Assembly (NCBI GenBank): GCA_015057425.1
Contig: SVEL01000020.1
Coordinates: 1-38,639, forward strand
Direction of reading: 5' to 3'
Source of the DNA: Lachnospiraceae bacterium
GTDB taxonomy: Bacteria > Bacillota > Clostridia > Lachnospirales > Lachnospiraceae
Length of the DNA stretch: 38,639 bases
Made by a program: the position numbers and the translations under genes. Numbering within the stretch: the stretch's first letter is position 1; each line of letters starts with the position of its first letter. Below are positions 1-7,305 of this stretch, in pieces. A model generated the notes under the pieces. That model did no database searches, was not told where the DNA came from, and worked only from the letters and a program-made list of their open reading frames with translations.

Positions 1-68
1 TAACTTCCTTTACCGCTAAGATAATCCATAACAATTTGCTTTTTAAATTCATAGCTATATTTTGCCAT
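1..68 (-). CDS. IS3-family transposase OrfA, N-terminal fragment (runs off the window)
   Basis: The ATG is at 68-66 and the frame is open to the window edge. The 22 visible residues, MAKYSYEFKKQIVMDYLSGK followed by GS, match the start of the helix-turn-helix OrfA of IS3-family elements, which binds the inverted repeats and is normally joined to an integrase-like OrfB (DDE catalytic domain) by a programmed frameshift. OrfB is not visible. The gene lies just inside the IS end called at 126. Whether the copy is intact cannot be judged here. Confidence 0.75.
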   Translation of the reverse strand, partial: MAKYSYEFKKQIVMDYLSGKGS

Positions 69-126
69 TAAAAAACCGACCTCCCAATCATTAGATTTTT
101 AGGTCTAACTTTTGGGGGTCGGTTCA
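1..126 (-). mobile_element. Terminus of an IS3-family (IS150-like) insertion sequence, cut by the window edge
   Basis: Read on the minus strand the element begins at 126 with TGAACCGACCCCCAAAAGTT, which matches the style of IS3/IS150-group ends (TGAACC...CCCCAAAAAGTTAGAC), and 58 bp further in starts a transposase reading frame. An internal pair CCGACC/GGTCGG (around 75-80 and 117-123) can form a hairpin over the end. The other end, the target duplication and the rest of the transposase lie outside the window. The element ends only 24 bp from the stop codon of the DUF1934 gene. Confidence 0.75.
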
Positions 127-150
127 TGATGGTATTATCCCGGAAGTTTT

Positions 151-579
151 TTATTTATCATGTATACAATTTTTTATCCGTATAAGCATTTTGTTTTTTG
201 AAGTGAAAGCGGAATCCGTGTACAAATCATACTCTATAACTACCTTTATATTATCTTCTGCCACGAATATCTTAAGTTCCCCCGTCTTTGTCATCATATT
301 GAATTCACCAAAAGGAGTACCGTATTTAAATTCATATATTCTTCCACCGTTAAAATACATCTTTGACTCTATGGCACCCTTCTTTACAACACTTACAGCA
401 TCTTCTTCTATGATAATCATAGTTTTTATCTGTTCATTTTCCACAGTTTCACTGAAAATTATATAATGTTTTCCACCTTTAAGAGTACATTCTCCCACAG
501 CATCAACGACGCTTACATCTTCTTCACCGTCTATAATCTGTGTGCCATGCATATGTACTTTTACATTCCACTTTTCCAT
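151..579 (-). CDS. DUF1934 (YwiB-like) small beta-barrel protein
   Basis: The 142-residue product has the alternating beta-strand pattern of the DUF1934/YwiB family: an opening 'KVHMHGTQIIDGEED' strand, a central 'SKMYFNGGRIYEFKYGTPFG' segment (usual family version: YRTPYG) and a final 'VVIEYDLY' strand. The family is thought to form a calycin-like barrel; its role is unknown. The frame extends upstream to a TTG at 657, but that TTG is the -35 box of a good promoter (TTGACA-18-TATCCT, 652-657 and 628-633). The ATG at 579 has GGAG 6 nt upstream and starts at the expected family position, so it is preferred. It is divergent from spoIIR. Confidence 0.8.
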   Translation of the reverse strand: MEKWNVKVHMHGTQIIDGEEDVSVVDAVGECTLKGGKHYIIFSETVENEQIKTMIIIEEDAVSVVKKGAIESKMYFNGGRIYEFKYGTPFGEFNMMTKTGELKIFVAEDNIKVVIEYDLYTDSAFTSKNKMLIRIKNCIHDK

Positions 580-627
580 ATTTGCTCCGTATGATTTTAT
601 GCAAAATCTTTTTATTTTTCTTTTAAT

Positions 628-657
628 AGGATAGTATAAAGTTTCCCAAATTGTCAA
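628..657 (-). promoter_or_regulatory. Sigma-A-type promoter for the DUF1934 gene
   Basis: On the minus strand TTGACA (657-652), 18-nt spacer, TATCCT (633-628). It gives a leader of roughly 40 nt before the ATG at 579. An alternative -10, TATACT at 638-633, has only a 13-nt spacer. Confidence 0.55.
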
Positions 658-665
658 TACTTAAG

Positions 666-679
666 GTAAACCGGTTTAC
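666..679. promoter_or_regulatory. 14-bp perfect palindrome between divergent genes (operator-like)
   Basis: GTAAACCGGTTTAC is fully self-complementary and lies between the DUF1934 promoter and the spoIIR ribosome binding site (GGAGG at 693-697). The central CCGG with flanking AAA/TTT resembles LacI/GalR-type operators, but it could be chance or part of the spoIIR promoter. Confidence 0.35.
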
Positions 680-708
680 ATATTTGATAATTGGAGGTTT
701 ACATATCT

Positions 709-1362
709 ATGAAGAAAAACTTAATTATATTGATAATTTCTGCCGCAATGGGCATTTTTGCCACAGGCATATACAATAACTTATCTGCCGAAAAGACTTC
801 CGACAGTTTAAGTGTTCAGGAGTTACAGCAAACCATATCCGAAAAAATTCTGCGATTTCATGTAATTGCAAATAGTAATTCCACAGAAGATCAGGATTTA
901 AAGCTAAAAGTTAAAGAATATGTGGCAGAATATATCGAAGAATTGCTATCTGACAGTGATTCTCTTGAAGAATCCATAAAGACTATAAATAATCATAACG
1001 AAGAAATCGTACATATCGCCAAAGAATTTGTAAGTGAATGTGGCTTCGACTACGAAGTAACAGGGCAGATTGCAACCACTTATTTTCCCATTAAAACTTA
1101 TGGCGACATCATGCTTCCTGCCGGAGATTATACTGCTTATCAGCTTATTATCGGTAATGGCACAGGCGCAAACTGGTGGTGTATTCTTTATCCTCCTCTT
1201 TGCTTCGTGGACCTTTCCACAGGCATTGTACCTGACGATTCTAAGGATGAGCTAAAGTCTATCCTTAACGATGGTGAATATACACTTATAACTACCGGTA
1301 AGCCTGAGATTACCAAGGTTAGATTTAAGTATCTGACTTTTTTAAATGAGTTCTTGGACTAA
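709..1362 (+). CDS. spoIIR: Stage II sporulation protein R (SpoIIR)
   Basis: The 217-residue protein carries the SpoIIR hallmark 'ILRFHVIANSNSTEDQDLKL' near residues 47-66 and the later 'NWWCILYPPLCFVD' block. In Bacillus and clostridia SpoIIR is made in the forespore under sigma-F, is exported, and signals across the intermembrane space so that SpoIIGA processes pro-sigma-E in the mother cell. An N-terminal hydrophobic segment (residues 3-21) serves as signal peptide or anchor. ATG 709 has GGAGGT at 693-698; an upstream in-frame TTG at 691 overlaps that Shine-Dalgarno and is rejected. A strong hairpin follows the stop. I could not pick out a convincing sigma-F promoter. Confidence 0.93.
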   Translation: MKKNLIILIISAAMGIFATGIYNNLSAEKTSDSLSVQELQQTISEKILRFHVIANSNSTEDQDLKLKVKEYVAEYIEELLSDSDSLEESIKTINNHNEEIVHIAKEFVSECGFDYEVTGQIATTYFPIKTYGDIMLPAGDYTAYQLIIGNGTGANWWCILYPPLCFVDLSTGIVPDDSKDELKSILNDGEYTLITTGKPEITKVRFKYLTFLNEFLD

Positions 1363-1378
1363 TTTGGTTTTAAATGTA

Positions 1379-1412
1379 AAAATAACAAGAAGATAGGTCT
1401 TCTTGTTATTTT
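1379..1412. terminator. Intrinsic terminator, probably bidirectional
   Basis: 15-bp perfect stem AAAATAACAAGAAGA / TCTTCTTGTTATTTT with a TAGG loop, 17 bp after the spoIIR stop; A and T tracts on the two sides allow function on either strand (the Rpn gene converges from the right). Confidence 0.85.
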
Positions 1413-1473
1413 AATATTGGTATTATCCTAATATTAATTATGTATACGTTGCTTATTAAAAATAGCTTATATG

Positions 1474-2340
1474 CTATTCTGTCCCATTAGCTATAGCTTG
1501 TTCAATAATAGAATGATCAACACCTAAATCCTTTAAGCGCTTCGCAATCTCTATTTTGGCCATCTCTTCACCTTCGGAAATCCCCTCAGCCTTACCTTCT
1601 GTGAAGCTTATCTTTTTTTCATAATATATTTCACTTCGCATTCCCATATATTTATCACCCACCTTTGAATCACCTTTAATTGTGTCAACTATCCGCTGAA
1701 TATCTCTAAGGTCAGAATCTACCGCTGTATCTTCATTTGTCTCCGAAAAGAATCTAAGAAGATTAGCTAATTCCTCACTACCACCAATTTTACCTTTTGT
1801 GTTCAAAAACAATGTTGTTACCCCATCATTATATCCTATAGAAGGGTTTTCTGTCACTAAATTTTTAACGGAGTATACCATTCGATTATCCCCGAACGGG
1901 TCATAGGATAATATCCATATGGTGATTAGTTCCGGCAAGGTATCATAGTCTTTTCCCGAAAATAGTAGTTTTGAATCTGTAAGAGAATTATAATATCTAT
2001 TACGCCTTGCTATATTTGCATCATAATAAGTATTGGGTTCAATATTATAAACTTCTTTTGTATTGTCAAAACTACTCTTTTCTTTTATGAGAACATCAAG
2101 ACAAATACCATGCCGATCAGTATCTATTCCATTAAACATCTTTTGTGATTCAATAGTAAAGTTTTCAAGCGTTCTTCCCGTCGCTCTTTTAATTATGAGC
2201 TTAACAAGCTCCCTTGAATATTCCGGATTTTCCATAAAAGTAGAAAATAAAAAATTATCAATAAGATTTAATTTAATTAATGGTTTTCTGAAATCATTGC
2301 GATTATTTAAGAATGTATTTTGGATATTTTTAGAATTCGT
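1474..2340 (-). CDS. Rpn-family recombination-promoting nuclease / PD-(D/E)XK transposase-like protein, start codon apparently lost
   Basis: The product resembles the Rpn/YhgA-like family of PD-(D/E)XK nucleases: N-terminal 'LIKLNLIDNFLFSTFMENPE', nuclease core 'GICLDVLIKE...YNIEPNTYYD...RRNRYYNSLTDSKLL', and a C-terminal charged tail 'FTEGKAEGISEGEE' typical of the group. The usual catalytic pattern is D...ExQ (often EMQ); here it reads E-P-N, so activity is doubtful. The frame is open up to a TTG at 2415, but the only good ribosome binding site (AGAAAGGA, 7-nt spacer) stands before an ACG codon at 2340-2338, where an ATG would be expected. Either the start has mutated ATG to ACG or a weaker upstream TTG/ATG is used. 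It follows gerAB on the same strand. Confidence 0.7.
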   Translation of the reverse strand, partial: TNSKNIQNTFLNNRNDFRKPLIKLNLIDNFLFSTFMENPEYSRELVKLIIKRATGRTLENFTIESQKMFNGIDTDRHGICLDVLIKEKSSFDNTKEVYNIEPNTYYDANIARRNRYYNSLTDSKLLFSGKDYDTLPELITIWILSYDPFGDNRMVYSVKNLVTENPSIGYNDGVTTLFLNTKGKIGGSEELANLLRFFSETNEDTAVDSDLRDIQRIVDTIKGDSKVGDKYMGMRSEIYYEKKISFTEGKAEGISEGEEMAKIEIAKRLKDLGVDHSIIEQAIANGTE

Positions 2341-2424
2341 AGTATCGTCCTTTCTAAGATAATACCAATATCTATGATTACAGAATATCATACAATATGA
2401 TTTTTGTAAATACAAAAAGTGATT

Positions 2425-3969
2425 TTATTTCACCACCGGTACACCTTCGCGAAGTCGTATCTTCGGTACCTTTTCCCTTATAACATCCATAGTTTCTTCC
2501 GTATCAAAACCAAATACATAAGCCACATTATAAATATCATATCCGTCTTTAGCCAAAAGACTGCTTACATATATTCCAAAATCCGACGATATATTCTCTG
2601 CACCGATTACAAGCTTTTCGATGCTTGAATCACACTTGCACATTATCACGTTCAGCCCAATATTATTTTCACGAAAGTATTTTTCTAATTCAGCAAGCCG
2701 CTGTTCACTTATCTCCTGTGACTTGCCGTCATAGAGCTCATCGCCTAAAATCACAAGTTTCGTATGGGTGAAATCTACCATTTTCTCACACTCATCTTCG
2801 TATATTTTTATAACATCATCGAACGTTTCCCCTTCATAAGTCTTTATTTTATTATCTGAATTTTCTATAGAAAACGTCACCCTATACTTTGATTCTTTCA
2901 CATCGATGCCCATAGACAACACATATTCTCTGTCTTCTAAATCCCTACCGGTAAACATATTTCTTCTAAAAAGCAAATCATCTGTATCTCCTGAAAGCCC
3001 GGTAAAAATCAAAAGTCCTGTAACCGCTGATGCAAGTATCCACCCTACACTTTTCTTCTTTTTATCCTTGTCGGTACATACCTTTAGATATGTTCCTGTC
3101 TGAATAATTAGTGCCATTATTAAAAACATACCGAACAATGCTTCCTGTCTTTCCATAAATCCGCCGGGAATACCGATGGTTTTAAGCATTGTAAGAAACG
3201 GATATTTCGCGTCTGCCATATATTTTGCCGATGGTTGCAACCACAGCACACCATTAGTCACAAGACAAATAATCCACGAAACAGAAAATGCCTTAATGAT
3301 ATTTCCATGATTACTGCGTACTCTTTCCGCAAATACATCCTTTACAAGCAACGAACTGCATGGCACAAATGAAAATATACTTATAACTACTAAAAGAATT
3401 ATATCCTTCGGGCTCATTGCTCCAAGCTCCGTGTTAATTAAATCCTTCCCGTCTATTACTTTGTAGTCAATTCCCCATATTCCAAGTATGACACTTATAA
3501 CCACCGGTATAATTATAAGAACAAACACAGTCTCCACAAATCTTGCAAATACTTCGTCATTGTGACATTGAAAATAATAAATAACTATAGCAGTAAATAT
3601 CAGTATGACCCATGAATTCATTTCATTTAATAAAAGGTCCTTGGACGCCCTTATAAGCACCATAATACATACTGCTGCCAACAGCGCATACCTGATTTTT
3701 ATAAGGAATTTAGCTCCCGCCACCCATTTTGACTGCTTGCCTGCTTTCCTTCTTTCTGCATTTGCCACCCTTTCTTTCTTAAGTACTTTATTATATAAAT
3801 TTACCATCGAGATAGTAATCAGCCACAAAATGACCCCGGCAACACTGCTGCCTATTAATCCCAATCTCCATGTAACTGCAGGAAAGAAAAGTATCTGCAA
3901 TGGCAGCATACTGATAATTATCTGCCTGAATATTTGTCTGTCTGATATTTCATTATTATTTGAATACAT
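2425..3969 (-). CDS. Spore germination protein: GerAB-type permease fused to a GerAC-like N-terminal domain
   Basis: Residues about 15-300 are a multi-span membrane protein of the GerAB/endospore germination permease family (APC fold), which is part of the inner-membrane nutrient germinant receptor. After one further hydrophobic segment ('VGWILASAVTGLLIFTGLSG', about 308-327) comes a soluble part, about 335-514, that reads like the first domain of GerAC: 'RDLEDREYVLSMGIDVKESK', then 'TFDDVIKIYEDECEKMVDFTHTKLVILGDEL'. GerAC is normally a separate lipoprotein of some 370 residues with three domains; here no lipobox cysteine is seen and the later domains are missing. The start at 3969 has AGAGGAAG upstream, overlapping the gerAA stop (4 bp between genes), so the two are co-translated. 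No free-standing gerAC is next to it. Confidence 0.85.
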   Translation of the reverse strand: MYSNNNEISDRQIFRQIIISMLPLQILFFPAVTWRLGLIGSSVAGVILWLITISMVNLYNKVLKKERVANAERRKAGKQSKWVAGAKFLIKIRYALLAAVCIMVLIRASKDLLLNEMNSWVILIFTAIVIYYFQCHNDEVFARFVETVFVLIIIPVVISVILGIWGIDYKVIDGKDLINTELGAMSPKDIILLVVISIFSFVPCSSLLVKDVFAERVRSNHGNIIKAFSVSWIICLVTNGVLWLQPSAKYMADAKYPFLTMLKTIGIPGGFMERQEALFGMFLIMALIIQTGTYLKVCTDKDKKKKSVGWILASAVTGLLIFTGLSGDTDDLLFRRNMFTGRDLEDREYVLSMGIDVKESKYRVTFSIENSDNKIKTYEGETFDDVIKIYEDECEKMVDFTHTKLVILGDELYDGKSQEISEQRLAELEKYFRENNIGLNVIMCKCDSSIEKLVIGAENISSDFGIYVSSLLAKDGYDIYNVAYVFGFDTEETMDVIREKVPKIRLREGVPVVK

Positions 3970-3973
3970 ATCA

Positions 3974-5431
3974 CTACTTCCTCTTTACATACATATTCTT
4001 TTTATGGAACTTACTAAGTGCCGGCCTGATAAACGTATCTTTTAAGTCCTGATCACCGTTCAGTTCACCACCTGTAAACGGGTACATATACGGAAAATCA
4101 AAGCTTTTAAGGGTGCACAGATGAAATATTATAAACATTATTCCAATCGCCACGCCGTAAAGTCCCATAACCCACGCAAGCAAAATCATCAGATACTTGC
4201 TTATTCTTATGGCAGATGACATTTCCTCATTGGGAACCGCATACGATGCCAAAGCCGTCAATGCCACCACTATAACTATAATCGGGCTTACTATGCCGGC
4301 CTCAACCGCTGCCTGTCCCACAATAAGACCTCCTACGATACTTATGGTACTTCCTGCATATCCGGGAATCCTTATCCCTGCTTCTCTTAAAAGTTCAAAT
4401 GCCAGCTCCATAATAAGCACTTCAAGTATAGACACAAAGGGAACTCCCGTCCTCGCCTGCGTCATGGACATAAGTAGCGAAAATGGTAACATCTCCGAAT
4501 GAAAATTTGTAACCGCCAGGTAAATCGATGGCAATGTCAATGCAATAAATGCTGCCATATACCGTAAAATCCTTGCAAAGCTTACTACTGCCGGCTTGTT
4601 ATAATAATCATCCGCCGTCTGAAAAAAATTACTGAAATTGGCAGGCATTATAAGTGCAATGGGTGTGTTGTCTACAAAAAGCACAACTCTGCCTTTTATG
4701 ATTTCTTCCACTGCTTTGTCCGGTCTCTCTGTTGTCTGATACTGCGGAAATGGTGATATGGTATTTTCTTCTGTCAACTGTTCCACGATTCCACTGTCCG
4801 TCAGCTCGTCTACATGAAGTTCATCAAGTCTCTTTTCTATATTTTTGATGACCGACTCTCTGGCAAGCCCCTCTATATACACAATTGCAACTGTTGCATT
4901 GGAATACTCACCTATCATTTTTTCCTTTACCTTCATAAGCGGAGTCCTAAGTCTCTTTCGCATAAGTGCAGTATTGGTTTTCACTGCATCGGCAAAGCCT
5001 TCTCTTGAGCCACGCATAACTTTCTCTGTACGTGATTCAGTCAGAGACATCATCGGATATCCCTTATCTTTTATCTTAATTGCCTTATCATAGCCGTCTA
5101 TAAATATTACGCCGTCACCAATCATTATTCCGGTAATGGCTTCCTCCATGGTGGAAAGCTCCTTAACATCTGTTACACCAAGTGCATTGTCTGAAAGATA
5201 CTGATATATTTCATCAGGTTCTTTATCCATAAGTTCCCAGATAAGTCTGCCTATGACCGACTCCTTAAGAGATATATTACTCATGGCTACTTCTACATAA
5301 TATATGCATCCCTTAACCTTGCCCTTTGAAAGGTACATAGTCCTTTCTTTTATATCATCACAGCCTTTTATTCTTGTACGTACGGCTTCTATATTTTTAT
5401 CTATTTTTTTTGAAAGCTTATCCTGTGCCAT
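3974..5431 (-). CDS. Spore germination protein, GerA family (GerAA-type)
   Basis: A 485-residue protein with the GerAA arrangement: N-terminal soluble domain (1-270) containing 'SREGFADAVKTNTALMRKRL' and 'VEEIIKGRVVLFVDNTPIAL', then a membrane domain from about 285 to 460 with 'RILRYMAAFIALTLPSIYLA' and 'GIRIPGYAGSTISIVGGLIV'. GerAA subunits form oligomeric channels of nutrient germinant receptors in the spore inner membrane. The reading frame extends 21 codons upstream, but those codons belong to the structured repeat; ATG 5431 has AGAGGTG nine bases upstream and gives the usual length. It is first in a two-gene operon with the gerAB/gerC fusion. Confidence 0.9.
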   Translation of the reverse strand: MAQDKLSKKIDKNIEAVRTRIKGCDDIKERTMYLSKGKVKGCIYYVEVAMSNISLKESVIGRLIWELMDKEPDEIYQYLSDNALGVTDVKELSTMEEAITGIMIGDGVIFIDGYDKAIKIKDKGYPMMSLTESRTEKVMRGSREGFADAVKTNTALMRKRLRTPLMKVKEKMIGEYSNATVAIVYIEGLARESVIKNIEKRLDELHVDELTDSGIVEQLTEENTISPFPQYQTTERPDKAVEEIIKGRVVLFVDNTPIALIMPANFSNFFQTADDYYNKPAVVSFARILRYMAAFIALTLPSIYLAVTNFHSEMLPFSLLMSMTQARTGVPFVSILEVLIMELAFELLREAGIRIPGYAGSTISIVGGLIVGQAAVEAGIVSPIIVIVVALTALASYAVPNEEMSSAIRISKYLMILLAWVMGLYGVAIGIMFIIFHLCTLKSFDFPYMYPFTGGELNGDQDLKDTFIRPALSKFHKKNMYVKRK

Positions 5432-5450
5432 AATATTATTCACCTCTCTT

Positions 5451-5665
5451 GCACTTTGTGCTTCGTTCCTCATCTTCTTCACTCGCCATTTCATTTCCCT
5501 CTACTTTCATGAAACCGGCTGCTCCGTTCCCTCAGAACTCTCGCATCCGGAAGATTCGGAACTTCCGCACTTTGTGCTTCGTTCCTCATCTTCTTCACTC
5601 GCCAAATAAAAACATATTTCTATGCAAGCATAGAATTTGTTTTTATTTGGCTCGTTGCTTCATGA
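5451..5665 (-). repeat. Structured repeat element, copy A (between ispE terminator and gerAA ribosome binding site)
   Basis: Read on the minus strand: a long hairpin H3 (5651-5601; base GCCAA/TTGGC, apex TATG-CTTG-CATA), hairpin H1 (GGAAC-GAA-GCAC-AAA-GTGC-GGAA-GTTCC), hairpin H2 (CCGGATGC...GTTC-TGAGG-GAAC...GCAGCCGG), then a second, truncated H1 that ends at GTGC directly before the gerAA Shine-Dalgarno. The repeating H1-H2 unit is 116 bp (GCACTTTGTGC on the plus strand at 5451 and at 5567). Copy B at 13736-14060 has the same order with two full units. Pairing is kept although the sequence differs (H2 inner stem GTTC/GAAC here, GTTT/AAAC in copy B). A 32-codon frame inside it is probably not a gene. 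Confidence 0.75.
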
Positions 5666-5695
5666 AAAAAAGGACGTGCGTTTTCGCACATCCTT
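5664..5695 (-). terminator. Intrinsic terminator of ispE
   Basis: On the minus strand AAGGATGTGCG-AAAA-CGCACGTCCTT followed by a run of T; it lies 34 bp past the ispE stop and directly before copy A of the structured repeat. Confidence 0.9.
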
Positions 5696-5728
5696 ATTAT
5701 GGTTTTTTTTCCAATTTTTATACGATAT

Positions 5729-6601
5729 TTACTGCTTGTTGTATGGTTCTGTGATATATACCTGTCGGCCCAGGCCTGACTCTTTCATATATTTATAAGC
5801 TTCCATTGCCTTATCATTATCATCGTAGATTCCGAAAACAGTTGAACCGCTACCACTCATAATGGCATTTACCGCACCCATTTTCTTAAGCTTGTCTTTA
5901 AGTTCGGTAATAATACCATACTCTGTCTCTGTAACTGTTTCAAGCACATTGCCCATTCTGTCTGTTACTCCGTACAGATCATTGTTCTTTATGGCACAAA
6001 CCATTCCGTCTATGTCCGGATGATAGGTAAGTTCATTTGCACGAAGATTCTCATATACATACTTCGTAGAAATATTTATATGCGGCTTAACAAGTATAAT
6101 CCTGCAATCCGGCATCGGCGGCAATGTTGTAAGCTTCTCTCCTATTCCCTCACACAATGCTGTTCCTTCTTCTATACAATACGGCACATCCGCACCTAAC
6201 TTTACTCCGCGTTCCTTTAAGTCTTGAAGTGACAATCCCAGATTAAACAGCTTGTTTACTCCTCTGAATACTGCTGCACAATCTGCACTTCCTCCTGCCA
6301 TACCTGCTGCTACAGGAATCATTTTTTTCATCTTTATGTGTACCTTTTCATTAATGCCAAACTCTTCCATAAGCATGTTGGCCGCACGGTAAGCAAGATT
6401 GCCTTCGCCTGTCGGAAGATACTTAAGATTGGTTTCTATAGTTATCTCTCTTTCTCCCGGACTTCTTGTAATATCTATACCATCATAAATGCCAACTGTC
6501 TGCATAACCATCTTGACTTCATGATACCCATCTTCTCTTTTTCTAAGTACATCAAGACCGACATTTATCTTGCCATGTGCACGTTCCTTCACAAAATACA
6601 T
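5729..6601 (-). CDS. ispE: 4-diphosphocytidyl-2-C-methyl-D-erythritol kinase
   Basis: A 290-residue GHMP kinase. It phosphorylates the 2-hydroxyl of CDP-methylerythritol in the non-mevalonate isoprenoid pathway. Visible marks: N-terminal 'AHGKINVGLDVLRKREDGYHEV' with the substrate-binding K-N...DGYHE pattern, the glycine-rich ATP loop 'PVAAGMAGGSADCAA' (about residues 96-110), 'LGADVPYCIEEGTALCEGIGE', and the C-terminal 'NAIMSGSGSTVFGIY'. The frame opens upstream of 6601, but the ATG there has GGAG at 6-nt spacing and begins just before the conserved start. It ends in a strong terminator, so it is transcribed apart from gerAA. Confidence 0.96.
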   Translation of the reverse strand: MYFVKERAHGKINVGLDVLRKREDGYHEVKMVMQTVGIYDGIDITRSPGEREITIETNLKYLPTGEGNLAYRAANMLMEEFGINEKVHIKMKKMIPVAAGMAGGSADCAAVFRGVNKLFNLGLSLQDLKERGVKLGADVPYCIEEGTALCEGIGEKLTTLPPMPDCRIILVKPHINISTKYVYENLRANELTYHPDIDGMVCAIKNNDLYGVTDRMGNVLETVTETEYGIITELKDKLKKMGAVNAIMSGSGSTVFGIYDDNDKAMEAYKYMKESGLGRQVYITEPYNKQ

Positions 6602-7010
6602 AACCTTCTCCATTCCGAAACATTTATTCTTGTACTTATATATCATACACCTTTACGCAGATTTTTACAAATAGAATTATGAGCGGTTCAAGAAAATATC
6701 TCAGTTTCATCTTGATTGTGTTTTAATCGCGCCTTAATTCGCTCAGATTTTATCTATACAAAAAAAATGTCCGAAAAGATAAAATCTTATCGGTTAAATC
6801 GACATAATTCTGATAATTATGTCGACACATTCGGTGTATTTTATCTATAGAAAAAAATATCTTTCTGAGATAAAATTTTTGCTCTATTTTTTTATCTTTC
6901 AGACAACTTTTTCTGTATAGGTAAAAAGTAATATTTAGTTTACATAATCAAGGCATTTTAACCCAAAAAAGAAAACTTTTTTTGCTCAGAGAAGATTTTT
7001 TTCATATAGA
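6602..7010. other. AT-rich noncoding region with A-tracts and inverted repeats
   Basis: No gene is seen between ispE and the phased repeats. The stretch holds many A and T tracts, a 12-bp exact direct repeat ATTTTATCTATA (6747-6758 and 6838-6849) with the opposite orientation TATAGATAAAA at 7005-7015, and an 11-bp inverted repeat TCGACATAATT / AATTATGTCGA (6799-6809, 6815-6825, 5-nt spacer). It may be intrinsically curved regulatory DNA for the gene at 7306. Confidence 0.5.
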
Positions 7011-7087
7011 TAAAAACCAAACGCTAAATTTTTATATACTACTAAAACCAGACGCCTTTTTTATGTTCCTGCCTAAAACCAGACGCC
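7011..7087 (+). repeat. Three 15-bp direct repeats at exact 31-bp period
   Basis: TAAAAACCAAACGCT (7011), CTAAAACCAGACGCC (7042) and CTAAAACCAGACGCC (7073). The period of 31 bp is about three helical turns, so the sites face the same side of the DNA. They lie about 100-190 bp upstream of the sigma-28-type promoter at 7185-7210. Confidence 0.6.
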
Positions 7088-7111
7088 AACTATAAAAAAA
7101 TCTTTTTTTAC

Positions 7112-7154
7112 ATATCCGTTTTCAAAGGATTGCCAAGTGAAAACGTAAGGATAT
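7112..7154. other. Stem-loop upstream of the 7306 gene promoter
   Basis: ATATCC (7112-7117) and CGTTTTC (7117-7123) pair with GAAAACG (7139-7145) and GGATAT (7149-7154), with a TAA bulge. There is no T run, so it is not a plain terminator. Because it is upstream of the predicted promoter it may act as DNA or belong to an upstream transcript. Confidence 0.35.
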
Positions 7155-7184
7155 AAAAATCCCAAAAAACTTTCTTTTACATAT

Positions 7185-7210
7185 TAAGTTTTAAAATAAT
7201 ATGCCGATAT
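7185..7210 (+). promoter_or_regulatory. Sigma-D/sigma-28 (motility-type) promoter
   Basis: GCCGATAT at 7203-7210 is an exact match to the sigma-D -10 element of Bacillus-type bacteria. TAAG at 7185-7188 stands 14 bp upstream in the place of the TAAA -35 element. The predicted transcript begins near 7217 and has a leader of about 90 nt. Confidence 0.6.
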
Positions 7211-7256
7211 AACATATGAAAAGCTATCTCTGTCTCATTTCACAGGGATAAATAAG

Positions 7257-7300
7257 AACCACGGATGGTTAAAATTACTGCAAATGCAGTGGAACGGAGG
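7257..7300 (+). promoter_or_regulatory. Leader with two small hairpins before the ribosome binding site
   Basis: AACCA-CGGA-TGGTT (7257-7270) and ACTGC-AAAT-GCAGT (7277-7290) sit directly before GGAGG (7296-7300), which is 5 nt from the ATG. They could stabilise the mRNA 5' end or modulate translation. I do not recognise a known riboswitch. Confidence 0.45.
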
Positions 7301-7305
7301 CCAAT

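Noticed and set aside
580..657. Longer DUF1934 protein starting at TTG 657.
   Set aside because: The TTG is part of a TTGACA -35 box, and the ATG at 579 has a good ribosome binding site and fits the family start.
7201..7305. Leader of the 7306 gene as a cyclic di-GMP or other known riboswitch.
   Set aside because: Two short hairpins are present, but I could not find the conserved cores of the c-di-GMP, THF or SAM riboswitches.
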